Part shown: piece after piece, positions 1 through 9,515 of the stretch
How positions within the stretch are numbered: the stretch's first letter is position 1
How the letters are laid out: the number at the start of each line of letters is the position of its first letter
Assembly (NCBI GenBank): GCA_019633425.1
Contig: WSUB01000342.1
Coordinates: forward strand, 1 to 19,676
DNA from: Tulasnella sp. 424
Lineage: Eukaryota; Basidiomycota; Agaricomycetes; Cantharellales; Tulasnellaceae
Direction: 5' to 3'
DNA: 19,676 nt
Position numbers and translations under genes: made by a program
The notes under the pieces: generated by a model
What the model was told of the DNA's origin: nothing
Databases searched by the model: none
The model's input: only the letters and a program-made list of their open reading frames with translations

Positions 1-64
1 GGCTGATGCGGACGAACAAAAACCCCACGATTCGGGTGTTGCTCTGTCTGCTCAAGTAAGCGGG
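1..64 (+). other. Possible 3' exon of a partial gene; copy of the window-end repeat
   Basis: The window opens in a stretch open in two frames. One frame contains DSGVALSAQ and meets a good splice donor (GTAAGC at 56). The other reads PTIRVLLCLLK and stops at TAA 57-59. Bases 23-64 recur almost exactly at 19633-19674, and its last 17 bases recur again at 19427-19443. I cannot tell whether the end is an exon with a donor or a C-terminus. Function unknown. Confidence 0.3.
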
Positions 65-357
65 ACGGCACCCGAGAGGGTTTCGTCGGCAAGTTGGGAC
101 ACGTTGGACTTTATTATTACGTTCTGTGTATTCCCCCCTTGCATTTGATGTAAGGCCCCGGCGAAATCTGGGAGCTTTGGGGGTTTGTCCCAAGCGCCGT
201 GTTCTCTCTTTTTTTTGTTTTATTTTCTGCATTTCTGCGTTTCCGGGATCGGCCTAATTGGTTTTATTTATTCCTTGTATTTATTGGAAATGCATTTCTA
301 GAGTCTCTTCCTTCTCAAAGTAATCATTAGTATCCCAAATGCGTCTGGGCTTCTCAA
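65..357. other. Gene-poor flank left of unit A
   Basis: There is no supported gene here. The stretch is T-rich after 205 and looks like a 3' flank. Bases 164-244 align with 17706-17784, sharing CTGGGAGC, TTTGTCCC and a following pyrimidine-rich run. That places 3'-flank sequence like that of the gene at 17024-17572 immediately left of unit A. Confidence 0.45.
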
Positions 358-860
358 GTTTCCCTGTCGTGGACAATTGTTTGCGAGGCCGTTCCTGGAT
401 TTGAATATTGACTGCTTCCTCTCTCCACCATCGTCGCCTCCTTCCTTCACTGACGTCGCCAATTGCCGAACGAATTGTCTTGCATCGTCCTCCAGCAGTC
501 TGTCATCTTGGTTCCTCTCCCCAGCTACTCAATACAACCATTCTTTCCAACTCCGACGTGACGCCCGTAGATCATGCCGGATAGGTTGGCCATCTCACAT
601 ACCCTCTGTCTCTTACGCTCTCCATCCCATGCATGCCATGTTTGGGCGTAGAGCATCCCGCGACCCACAACCTTCAACTACTCATCACTCGAATTTCTCC
701 TTAAAAAAGTCGTCTATCTCTCGCCCAGGTCAGAAGATCTTCAACCGCACTTCGGAGTACTAGTGCCTCTCCCCTCATCGTATCCGCTTCCACATTAAAA
801 CAACAACATCATCATTTATCAGCGCCATTTCAGCCGCCGCTCCCAACGACCACCATCACC

Positions 861-3285
861 CTCAAGGCGAAGGAACGCGGTGAGCTGGTCAGCCGGACGT
901 GTAAGCTAGAGCAAGTCTTAGGCGTTATCATGCACGTCGTAGAAGCTGGGAAGTCGGTCGAGGGAGCAGCAGTTCCATCTGCGTCATTATCATCAGTGGA
1001 TGCTGGACAGTCTCAGGCCACATCGAAATTCCCGATGAGGCTTGTTCGACTTCAAATTCCGGGCACATGCCGAGGAGGAGACTCAAACCCTCTGGTGTCC
1101 AAGCCCAAGCAACAGGCCTGTCACCGCTCAAACACCCACAGGCGGGGTTTTAGTCTCGACTTCGACCCAAGTGCACGTCGATGAGCCGTCGGAGACGACC
1201 ACGACGACTGTGGTCGTGTCGCCACCGCTGAAGGAGTCTACCACTCCCTTGGGACTGCTCGCCGGTATGGATGATGAACAAGACGAGCAACAAGACTCGG
1301 TCGTCGTGCGATCGAAGCAGTCTCTGGTATTCGCTTCATCATCACAGTCTTTACCAGCACTCCAACACCTACAACGACGACCTCATACGTATTCCCCTCC
1401 CCGATGTCCTGATCGAAACACCTCTCAGTCGTTCACTCGACCATCACCAGGGGAAGGGGTCGCGATCGTTCCAGTTCTGTGACGTCGACCGCCACATTCG
1501 ACTCAATTGCATCGACATGGACGTTCATCCTTCCGGATCCCCGTCAGCGGCAGGTCAATCAAGCGCTTAGGCTCCAACGCCGGCTGGGAGAATCCATCCC
1601 ACCGGAACTCCTCCAAGGCTCTCAGCAATCATCCTCCTCTTTCGATCTCCCAGCATCCAGCCTCAACTTGGCCAGCTCAAAACGCCGAAAGGTCACGCAC
1701 AAACCTTCGTTCAGCTTACGGATCAGCCAAAAGAAGAAACCAAAGCACGAGCAAGTCCAAGTCGTGGTCGAGCCCGCGGGAGCGACGCGTTCCGTACCCG
1801 AAGAACGCCAACGCCGACGTCGCTCACACCGTCGCGTGCACAGTGACGACGTTGATGTGATGAAGCTCCGTGTCGTCGACAGCGAAGCCGACTTGCCAGC
1901 GACGGGTCGCAGCCCTTCTCGTGGAACCGATTGGACGTCGACCGTCGCTACACTCCCACCTGCTTGGGCATCGGACACCGTCTTGCCCATACGCGCCTCC
2001 AGGTCTCAAGATGGATTCGAACAGGATTCCGAGAGCAGGCACCTTTTGTCTGTCAGTCCGACTACGCCGGTCTACATTCGCAAGCCGGCGCGGGATGTGA
2101 ACGAACAGGATGAGGGGAGAAGGATGACCCCCAAGGAAAAGTGGTTGAACGTCCGGAGGGAGAAGAAGATGACCAAGGTGCGTAGTGGCGTTTATCATTA
2201 GGGCGACGGAGACTGACAATAATAATAAATTTGCAGAAATTCGGTCAAGCGCCTCCACACGCTCTTTTCCAAATCACGAGCAACAACGCTTCGTCCACCA
2301 AGATCAGCATCAACATCGACGTGGACTTGACGCCTACGACCTCTTCCCTTCGCCGACAATCCACCACCTACACCCTCAGCGTACCACGTTACCCAGCTGC
2401 GTCGTCGACGTGGTCCTTCCACGGAGACGAAAATGACGCCCCCACTCCGACTGCAGAGACCGATGCTAGCTCGACGCGAGTTCGAGAGGGGTCGTCGCTT
2501 GGGTCGTTCGTCGTTAGCAGTAATGATGACGTGTTGGGCGGTAGTTCTTCTCGACCCAGTCGGGTGAAGAGCATTCCGTCCCCCATTCTCGTCGCGTTCC
2601 CAGCTGAGAAAGAAGTTGGAGCTCTTTCGCCTACGACGACGGCCGTCACTCCCACCACGCCGAGAGCAAGGTCGGGCCCAGTCAGCCCACTTAAACTTGG
2701 TCAGGTGTTCGAGCCTCTCGCACCTGCGCCCCCGTCGATGCCGCTTGTCAATGCCAATGCGGACTCTGCCGCGTCGAATTCCAGCGGCGCTGGCCCTTCG
2801 AGGCGGAAGCGAACTCTCAGTAGAAGCAAGAGTCAATCGTTTGCGACTAAGAGGAGACAGGCGACCAAGTTGACCAAGTTCTTCGGCGTGGAGTACCCCG
2901 AGTGGTATCAGGCTATGGTCACTACTACTACTACCACCACCACCACAACTACAACCGCCACCGACGCCGCCACATCTACCTCCTCGTTCCTGACCGAAGA
3001 AGCAAAGAACCTCGCGAAAAGAAACCATCATCATACCACTATCAAAAGGCCTCTGCCGCTCGGACTCGGAAGAGCAGCGAGGCGGCTCTACCTTCACGCG
3101 GCTCACCAGCTCCGCCTCCTCCACCACCTTCGGCATATAAAGAAAGAAGAAGGGTCGTTGCGGGTTTGACGTCGAGCGATTCGAGCAGCTTGAGGGTTGG
3201 GGTGGACGATTCGTGTAGGTGGAGCGCGAAGGGTCCCGAGGAGGTTGAGGAGTTGATGACCAAGTTGAGGGCTATGAAGGCTTAA
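861..3285 (+). pseudogene. Gene 1A: Ser/Pro/Thr-rich protein with four Lys-Gly motifs, disrupted
   Basis: Family name unknown to me. The product is low-complexity with four short related motifs: RTCKLEQVLG near 895-925, ALRLQRRLGESIPPELL near 1563-1613, KKMTK/KFGQAPPHALF around an intron at 2178-2236 (GTGCGT...TTGCAG, phase 0), and ATKLTKFFGVEYP near 2860-2900. It ends EELMTKLRAMKA at 3285. Lesions relative to the best common frame are a frame change near 1034-1042, a 1-bp loss and a 15-bp gap near 1358-1362, an in-frame TGA at 1410-1412 and a 1-bp loss near 3002. No ATG exists in the first frame before 930, where copy B has one. The TATA box is also missing. Some frame changes could instead be unrecognised introns, but the TGA and lost start favour a pseudogene. 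The 5' coordinate is the first conserved codon. Confidence 0.65.
2921..2957 (+). repeat. ACT/ACC trinucleotide run encoding poly-Thr
   Basis: An ACT run passes into an ACC/ACA run and would encode about 12 Thr in gene 1A, just after the fourth Lys-Gly motif. Copy B has the same tract at 12957-12988, built almost only of ACC. The -1 frameshift of copy A lies about 45 bp downstream. Confidence 0.85.
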
Positions 3286-4195
3286 GGCGTTTGCGTCCCA
3301 TGAGCCTCTCCCTTCCCTCAACCTCTGGGAACGGAGAGATGTATCTACCTGGTTGAGGGTTCGAGTGGACGGTATACCCCCTTATTCGTGTATCATCAGT
3401 GTCATAATGCGTCGATTGATCGACGGCTTGGTTTTCCCTTCACGTTCATCCTTGTTCCCGGCGATATTTCTCTACCCTGCTCTTACATTACAACGTATAC
3501 ATATCTTTACAAGTACTAGATACTTCACTATCTTGTGTATTATGTATCTACTTACAAACTCTCATTTTTCGCCGCCGCCTTACTATTTTGGTGTTTTCTC
3601 TATTCACCCGAGCCTCCGATACTTGTATATCTAACTACCTTCGTCGTTGCCGCTTTCTTCTTTTCTTACTTTATATGTTTCCGTCCGAGACGTTAACGTT
3701 TCGCGATACCTTCTCTTCGATACTAAGTTTTCATATACAGTCGTTCAAAGTTCGGTTCGTAACCCGTTGATATCGATCTCGTGCGATATCCTCGGTGATG
3801 CCCGTTGGCCGTCCGTCGGGAACTTCCGTATTTCCCAACCGAAGCTTGTCAATCTACTATCCCCTCACCTCCATCCATCCGCGAGATCTGAGGTTGATAT
3901 CATGTGCGACACAACCTCACCTTCACCGCGCGGCCTTGCGAGGAACATTCTACGGAGTCGACAAGCGCCCAGCTGCGAGGCCATCGCAGCGTGTTCATCG
4001 ACCTCACGAAGAAAGGCAGACTGAGATTCAGTGCCGGGTGGGAAAAGCTTCCTTCGTCCTTTTTATACCCCTTGCCGCGAGTCGTTACCCAGTCACCCAT
4101 CAACTCTCTATCCGCTTCCCTCCTTCTCTGTGAAGCAATATCCCCAGAACTGCGGCTCTAACAATCACGCACCCACTCCTCTCTTATATCATCCT
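3286..4195. other. Intergenic region between gene 1A and kinase-TPR A
   Basis: No gene seen. Bases 3286-3760 look like a 3' UTR and flank, with pyrimidine-rich and TATAC-rich sequence. The 3900-4195 part is the promoter side of the kinase gene. The whole stretch is conserved in unit B (13322-14357), except for a 128-bp block present only in B. Confidence 0.6.
4060..4069 (+). promoter_or_regulatory. TATA-like element of kinase-TPR A
   Basis: TTTTTATACC lies about 130 bp upstream of the ATG at 4196, within a block almost identical in unit B (near 14223-14232). A second AT-rich word, TTATAT near 4184, is too close to the ATG to act as a TATA box. The call rests on motif and conservation only. 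Confidence 0.4.
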
Positions 4196-6582
4196 ATGCA
4201 AAAAGTCGAAAGCCACGATGCCGGTGCCTCTGGCTTGCCTGCGTCGCCGGGGACCCACGACGCCTCCTCCGGTGGACTCCAGCCGAGCGCCAAGCTGGTA
4301 CGTCCTTCTCGGGTCTCAAAGGTCGATTTCGATAATTCACGAAATTAATACTCTCTTCGTGGGGGATAAGCTCGAGAAGCTTGCAAAATGGCGTATTGAT
4401 CGGTCATCAGTCGAATTCCCCAAAGACGCCCCCGAGTTCCGTGGAGGGAACGCGACGGTTGTAAAAGGGGTTTTGGCCTCCCCCTCGGTCCGTAAAGACC
4501 AGAAGAGCGAATACAACATCACCCAAGGCAAAAGTCTCAACCCCAGTGGTCCCGAAAGAGTACCGTCCAGGCAGCCGAAGGTCGGTGCTGAACAGCTTCT
4601 GTGGTGATTTACGGTAACGTCGGGTGACTCATCGATTCCAACTTCACAGCCTGTAGCAGTCAAAAAAATGAACATATCAGACGATCGAGCGAAGATATTG
4701 GGGGTAAGAACCTCCCACCCAACCACGCGGCGTCTTCAGTGCTAACTCTTTCGGCTCAGTTGACGCTAAGAGAAGCGGGATTCTTGGTCGACCTTTCTCA
4801 CAGAAACATCATCAAGCTCGAAGGATTCGTCGAGGACTTGTCCAGGGATATAATCTGGCTGGTCTTTCCCTGGGAGGACAACGGTACATTGAGGGACTTC
4901 ATCGCGTCAGCGGACTGGGAAATTCCAGAACGAATCTCCCTGGTACGATCGAAATGCTTTCCTTAGATCTACCTCTGACACTCTGCATTCAAGATTAACG
5001 ACGTGGCTCAAGGAGTAGAATATCTTCATAGCCGAACGCCCCCCATACGCCACGGCGATTTGAAATCCGTAAGTTCCGACAGTGTCATACCGAACTCCCT
5101 GGCAAACATCGTTCTAAACTTTCAGATAAACATATTGGTCAACGCAAAATGCTGTGCGGTAATCACCGACTTCGGATCCGCCCGGCGTCTCGTAGCCAAG
5201 GACACGGACAAGGAGACGAGTCAAACTGAGAACACTGGCATACCGCAGGCGGCCCTGGCCCTCGAAGCAACGTTCTGCAGCTCCACCAATACGATGGGCA
5301 TAACATTGACAGGAGATAAGTACACGCTTCGGTGGGCCCCCCCAGAGGTGCTGAAAGAGGAGGAAGCTTGCCTTGGGAGCGACATCTGGGCTTTGGGATG
5401 GGTGGCTTACGAGGTACATAGTAGAATTCAATTACTATATTGTTCCCAATCGAGTCTCACGAAATCTCCTCCAAAATAGGTAATGACAAACTCAATTCCA
5501 TTTCAAGATGTCGTCAAAGACACCCTTGTTATCAAACGGGTTGTTCAGGGAGATCTTCCATCCATCACCGACCACGCTCGCATGTCATTGATCCAGGCGC
5601 TTTGCTCTCTCATGCGTGCGTGTTGGAACATCGACCCTAAGAAACGACCGACTGCTGAGGATTGTCGGAAATCGTTCACCTGGATGGCGAGTGGTGCTGA
5701 TCCGGGGTCAAGTACACGCTATTGACGAAATCGATACAGCCTAAGATCATTCCAAACCCGATACGGACCACAGAGTCAGCGGCTCTTCGAGCTCGCTCTC
5801 CGGCGCTTCTAATGCAACTGGGAAGGATGCACAAACAGCAGGGTGACTACGCCAACGCGTTGGATTTCTACACCAATGCTTTGGATAGCTATAGAAACAT
5901 CGGCGACAAGGGAGGGGAGTCCACGGCGCTGCTTGAGGTGGCCGAGGTACATCGGATTCTATTCGAGTACAGCCAGGCCGTCAGATTCTACTCGGAAGCC
6001 CTACAGATCAGCACCGACATTGGCGACAGAAACAGGAGAGCAGGCGCTCTTTTTGGTCTCGCTGAGGTGCATCGGCATCAAGGGGAGAACAGCCAGGCCG
6101 TTACGTTATACTCGGAAGCCCTACAAATCCACACCGACATCGGCGACACACAATGGAGAGCCTATGATCTTCTGGGTCTTGCTGAGGTCCATACAGCTCA
6201 AAAGGAGTACAGCCAGGCCATTGCATTCTACTCTGACGCCCTTCAAATACAGACCGACGCCGGCAATATACGAGGGAGAGTCCAACCTTTGCTGTGTCTC
6301 GTCGAGATCCATCGGCTCCAAAACCAGTATGGCCAAGCTATCACGCTCAGCTCAGAAGTCCTCACCATCGCTACAGAGATCGGCGACCGATACGGGAGAG
6401 CTCGTGCTCTGATGAGCCTTGCTGACGTGTATCGCGATCAGGGCAGTTACAGTGACGCAATTGGTCCTTATACACAAGCTGCTGAAATCTTTCAACAAAT
6501 CGGCCTTACTCAGGAAGCACCCTATGCCTTTCAGGAAGCTGCTGAAGTCCGTCGATTATCGAAGCGAGAGGAGGCTGCATGA
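4196..6582 (+). CDS. Protein kinase-TPR fusion protein, copy A (8 exons, 650 aa)
   Basis: Predicted exons are 4196-4297, 4371-4580, 4650-4703, 4760-4942, 4994-5068, 5126-5413, 5480-5711 and 5774-6582. The kinase domain has a glycine-loop-like RGGNATVVKG (residues 58-67), VAVKK with Lys109, a probable C-helix Glu127 in LREAGF, the catalytic loop HGDLKSIN (203-210), DFG (223-225), PPE in place of APE (Glu282) and SDIWALGW. These residues predict an active Ser/Thr or TKL-like kinase. Residues 390-637 are six 40-residue TPRs of LGN/rapsyn style (LAEVHR...YSQAVxFYSEALQI.TDIGDR). There is no signal peptide or membrane segment, so it is probably cytosolic. The ATG at 4196 is preferred over 4218 because only its frame is open in both copies. 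The last intron (5712-5773) removes the TGA at 5723-5725. Without that splice the kinase would end there and the TPR part would need its own start, which is not conserved. Confidence 0.85.
5797..6540 (+). repeat. Six tandem 120-bp TPR-coding units, copy A
   Basis: Units repeat every 120 bp (the first is 123), each encoding one TPR. The recurrent words TACTCGGAAGCCCTACA and ACCGACATCGGCGACA give direct nucleotide repetition, not just protein similarity. Such identity could support unequal crossing-over or gene conversion between units, though both copies here have the same number. Confidence 0.85.
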
Positions 6583-6864
6583 TGCTTCTTGAAGACCTTC
6601 GAGCGTCGCTCGCATCCCGGATAGTGGGAATAGTCAGCAGAATACAACTTGTATAATATTCACAACTAGGTTTAACTGCAGTGAGGAACTTTCTTTGTCG
6701 CTGGTTTGCATCTTTGTTTGGGTGTGCCGCACGTCGTCGGAGTGAGATTGTCAGAAGGCCAACGAGGAGAAATGAACTTCCAACACGTACAAATCTGTGG
6801 CGAGGTTGCCCCCTCACCTTTCCACTTCTATCCTGCTACCACTTCGTTTAAGCGCCCGCCTGAT
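6583..6864. other. 3' flank of kinase-TPR A, to the duplication edge
   Basis: The sequence is conserved with 16742-17023 (the block starting GGTTTAAC near 6669). No ORF is preserved in the same frame between copies, so I read it as 3' UTR and flank. Homology stops within CGCCTGAT at about 6864, after which the two copies are unrelated. Confidence 0.6.
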
Positions 6865-7144
6865 CTTAAAGGTCTTCGACATTCTTACGTCGCCTTCGTC
6901 CGCGAGCACGTGCCGCCTTCCTTCCAACCGACTACAATCGCTTTCAAGTTCGGGTCTTCGGGTCGTTGGAGCTTCAGAAACTGGTCGCCTCTAGAGTTGG
7001 CGCAGTGCGTTTGACTTGAATGCTTTCGATCGCGGTCTGAAGAACAAAGTCGCTTAGGAAACGAAGTCGGTGACAATACTGAGATGTTAGTTTCCAAAAC
7101 GAAACAACTCACAGTTTTCATAGTCCTTCTTACCGCATAGAAAA
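6865..7144. other. Spacer, no gene recognised
   Basis: Only short unconserved ORFs. Nothing supportable as a gene, RNA or mobile-element end. Confidence 0.5.
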
Positions 7145-7598
7145 TCAACGACCTTGCTCAAGGTCAGAGTAGGACCATCTTTTCCATGTGTCTGAGGGCG
7201 TAAGCATATAAATTTGGGCGCCATCCTCCTCTCTGAAGCGGTTGACGAACTCGATGGAAGAGAGCGCGTTCAGCATAGATCGAATGAGTCGTAATCAATC
7301 CCCCACCCTCCAAGCAGAGTGGAGCTCCTGGTGTCGAAGGATTTAGAACAAGCCTTGGTCGAGGATCTGCAAGCGCCCCGTCGCTGCAAGCCATCAGGCG
7401 CTGGCGAAAAGTTCAGCGTCGAGGAAGAATGGGTTATCAATAGTGCTTACCACTAGAGAGCAGATCAATATTGCCGTAGAAGTGCCATAGGGCCTCAGTT
7501 CGCGAGACGGTGAAGAGGGGCTCGACGAAATTAACAGCTTTGGATGTCGTTGTCCAGTCAACATGGCCAGATGGCAGAGGATCCACAGGAGCGGTGTT
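7145..7598 (-). pseudogene. Possible minus-strand gene remnant
   Basis: Reading the minus strand, 7598-7451 is open and encodes residues such as FVEPLFTVSRTEALWHFYG. It ends at a good intron, GTAAGC...CTGAT...TTGCAG (7450-7384, 67 bp), after which the frame runs ILDQGLF to a stop at 7343. Further along, another minus-strand open stretch (about 7270-7145) reads FREEDGAQIYMLTPSDTW. Both look compositionally protein-like but lie in different frames, with no in-frame ATG for the first. I do not recognise the family. This may be a decayed gene or chance. Confidence 0.2.
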
Positions 7599-7599
7599 T

Positions 7600-8250
7600 T
7601 ATACAGTCCAGGAGAGCTGGGACCCGTGGCGGCAAATAATTAGCGGGTATTCGAGGGATGAAAATAAGATGTTGTATACCTGGTGCGGTGGTCCTCAGTT
7701 AGCTTCCCCCGGAGGATGCGCCAACCAATGGGCTGCAGAAATCGACCAGCTCGATCGGCTGTCTCCTTCTTTGTATTTCATGCCTTGCCTGTATGCATGC
7801 GCGGTGCTGTAGCAAATGTACATAACTTGAAGACCGCAGTTCCCCAGCCGTGCCTAGCTGAAGTTGGGTCGAACATTCTATGTTTGTGAAACCGAGACTG
7901 CTAGGGTGTTTTCCCGAGGGCGGATTGGAGAGGACACTTGAAGGTAGACGGAGATCAGAGACAAAGTGTGATGCATCGAGGGTTTCGAGGAAGGAGTGAA
8001 GCGAAAGGCTTTCAAAGCACTGGAAACGGAAGATCGGTTGACATTGAGATCCAGGCACGGACTCCCGCTGAGCAAACAAGTTGCCTATGACGCCACCACT
8101 TCGACAACGCCTTTCCTCTTGACCTAGCAAAACGTTAACGCGGAAAGAGGATGGTTCGCATGACCAAGTCCCTCCGAGTTGGGACGCGGGAGAATAATCA
8201 TTGAGACACATCGAGTTATTCAGCCTTGCGAAGTGGAAGTTTTGCACGTC
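7600..8250. other. Spacer, no gene supported
   Basis: A 184-codon minus-strand ORF spans most of this stretch. It begins with GTG instead of ATG, has no recognisable motif and shows no splice structure. I therefore do not call it a gene. Confidence 0.4.
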
Positions 8251-8283
8251 CACCTGCCACCTCTGGCCCAGAGGTGGCAGGTG
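8251..8283. repeat. Perfect 16-bp inverted repeat with 1-base centre
   Basis: The arms CACCTGCCACCTCTGG (8251-8266) and CCAGAGGTGGCAGGTG (8268-8283) are exact reverse complements around a single C at 8267. The palindrome lies about 170 bp upstream of the gag-like gene. It could be a hairpin, a symmetric protein-binding site or a relic of a foldback element. No other copy is visible in the window. Confidence 0.9.
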
Positions 8284-8454
8284 CCGTCGGGTGACATCAT
8301 TGCATAACAGCCCATCGGGCTTTCGATTACGACTCTATGTGCACGTACATTCACTCGTTTTGTGATTCCATTTTGCTCGTTACCATGTTTTCCTGTATAC
8401 AATGTACAGAGTTCAGTTCGTAATTGCTGCTTCACTCGGTGCCCGCGCGCCGTT

Positions 8455-9515
8455 ATGTCCGTTGATCCTAGGATGGAAATTCGAGGGACCTTCCGCCATG
8501 CCGAATTCCGCACACCTCGACCACCAGGAACTTTCAGAGAGGAGGACAGTTTCGCTCAGCTCATAGCAGCTCTTTCCTCACTCCAGACATTCAGTCAGCA
8601 GAAAAAGTGCCTTGCTAAATTGCGACTTCAAATGGCCAGCGCCGAACGTGAGTCTTTGTTTGCATGCCTTCCTTATCGATGTTAATCCCGGATCGACCTC
8701 CTTAAACGCGCAGAGTCTCCAAGTTCCGACATTATATTTCGAGGCACGGACGGAAACGAATGCGAAGCGTTCGTCGTTGCCATCCGAGACCTCGCCTTCG
8801 CCAAAGGGAAAGAGGAGGATTGTCGCTGGATGTTACACTACGCTACGACTCGGTTGAGAGGAAAGGCTCTGCGTTGGCATGCAAAACTGGATCCTTCGAT
8901 TCGGAAGGACTGGGACCTATTTGTTCAAGCGATGTTTGAAGAGTTCCCTTTGGTTGAAGAGAGGGATGCTGGTGGGATAGCAACTCCAGTTTGGTACGCC
9001 TTCCGTCTTGAGATTCAACTAACCTCGGTTGAACTTGGCTTTGATGCAGGACCTCGACTACATTTAGTCCCGCTCAGTCTATCGCTACTTTACCCGGAAA
9101 TGAAGTTCTTCCGACCACCACACCCCAAGCTACGACTGAGGAAGTGGGTTCTCAGGCTCTTGAGGGAGTTCGACTCCCAAGGCCACTCCCTTTCGGCAGC
9201 GTACCCGCTCCTCTACAGCAAGTATACGACCCATCATTGCCAGGATTTCAAATTGGCTGTCTTCGAGTCGTATACGAGGCAGGCCGACCAGGTCCACATT
9301 ACGTCTCGCGTGAACTCAAGGCTACAAGGAACTTCCAAGAAGCAATCATTGTGACTTTCGTACCCTCTTCGGAGTCCCATCAGATTGGGTGTGAGGTGCG
9401 TATCAAAATGATGTCAAAGCGCTATTGCTTATGTCGACAACTACCCCAGAACGCTCGGGAGCTTAGTACACGGAATCTTGGTGTATGTCTATATCCTGCG
9501 GAAGTGTCAGAGTAA
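8455..9515 (+). CDS. Gag-like protein of an Agaricomycete retroelement-derived family
   Basis: Exon 1 is 8455-8647 (starting MSVDPRMEIRG). Introns are 8648-8713 (GTGAGT...CGCAG), 8994-9049 (GTACGC...TGCAG) and possibly 9396-9449 (GTGCGT...CCCAG, phase 0). Exon 2 encodes IIFRGTDGNECEAFVVAIR followed by ALRWHAKLDPSIRKDWDLF and FEEFP. This is the gag-type helical pattern (FxG-x-D...C-x-x-F...ALRWxxxLD...W) I know from capsid-like genes scattered through mushroom genomes. Exon 3 adds a Pro-rich linker and a small beta-rich part (GCLRVVYEAGRPGPHYVSREL). No protease, reverse transcriptase or zinc knuckle is seen, and no long terminal repeats flank it. It may be a domesticated or solitary gag. The 3' end is uncertain: the stop at 9513-9515 follows from simple reading, but more exons may lie at 9640-9900. 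Confidence 0.6.

Larger units (their letters stand above)
358..6864 (+). repeat. Segmental duplication, unit A
   Basis: The unit starts at the shared word GTTTCCCTGTCG and ends near CGCCTGAT. It aligns along its whole length with 10427-17023 in the same orientation. It contains a broken motif-repeat gene, an intergenic region of about 0.9 kb, an intact kinase-TPR gene and about 280 bp of 3' flank. It is about 90 bp shorter than unit B. Three large indels account for the difference: A lacks about 425 bp and 128 bp present in B, and has about 460 bp missing from B. Confidence 0.93.

Noticed and set aside
2198..3136. 312-codon minus-strand ORF opposite gene 1A
   Set aside because: It is a shadow of the low-complexity coding strand, is interrupted in unit B, and crosses the intron.
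4218..4607. Alternative kinase start at ATG 4218
   Set aside because: The matching ATG in unit B runs into TGA after 11 codons, and only the 4196 frame joins exon 2 through the intron in both copies.
5812..6582. Independent TPR gene starting at an internal ATG
   Set aside because: The first ATG of copy A is not conserved in B, and a shared intron gives a single kinase-TPR frame. Kept as a secondary option.
7140..7170. Short resemblance to a kinase exon start (INDLAQG versus INDVAQG near 4994)
   Set aside because: Only about 18 of 23 bases match, and no other kinase motif follows in any frame.
7699..8253. 184-codon minus-strand ORF
   Set aside because: It begins with GTG, has no recognisable motif or splice structure, and ends without supporting context.
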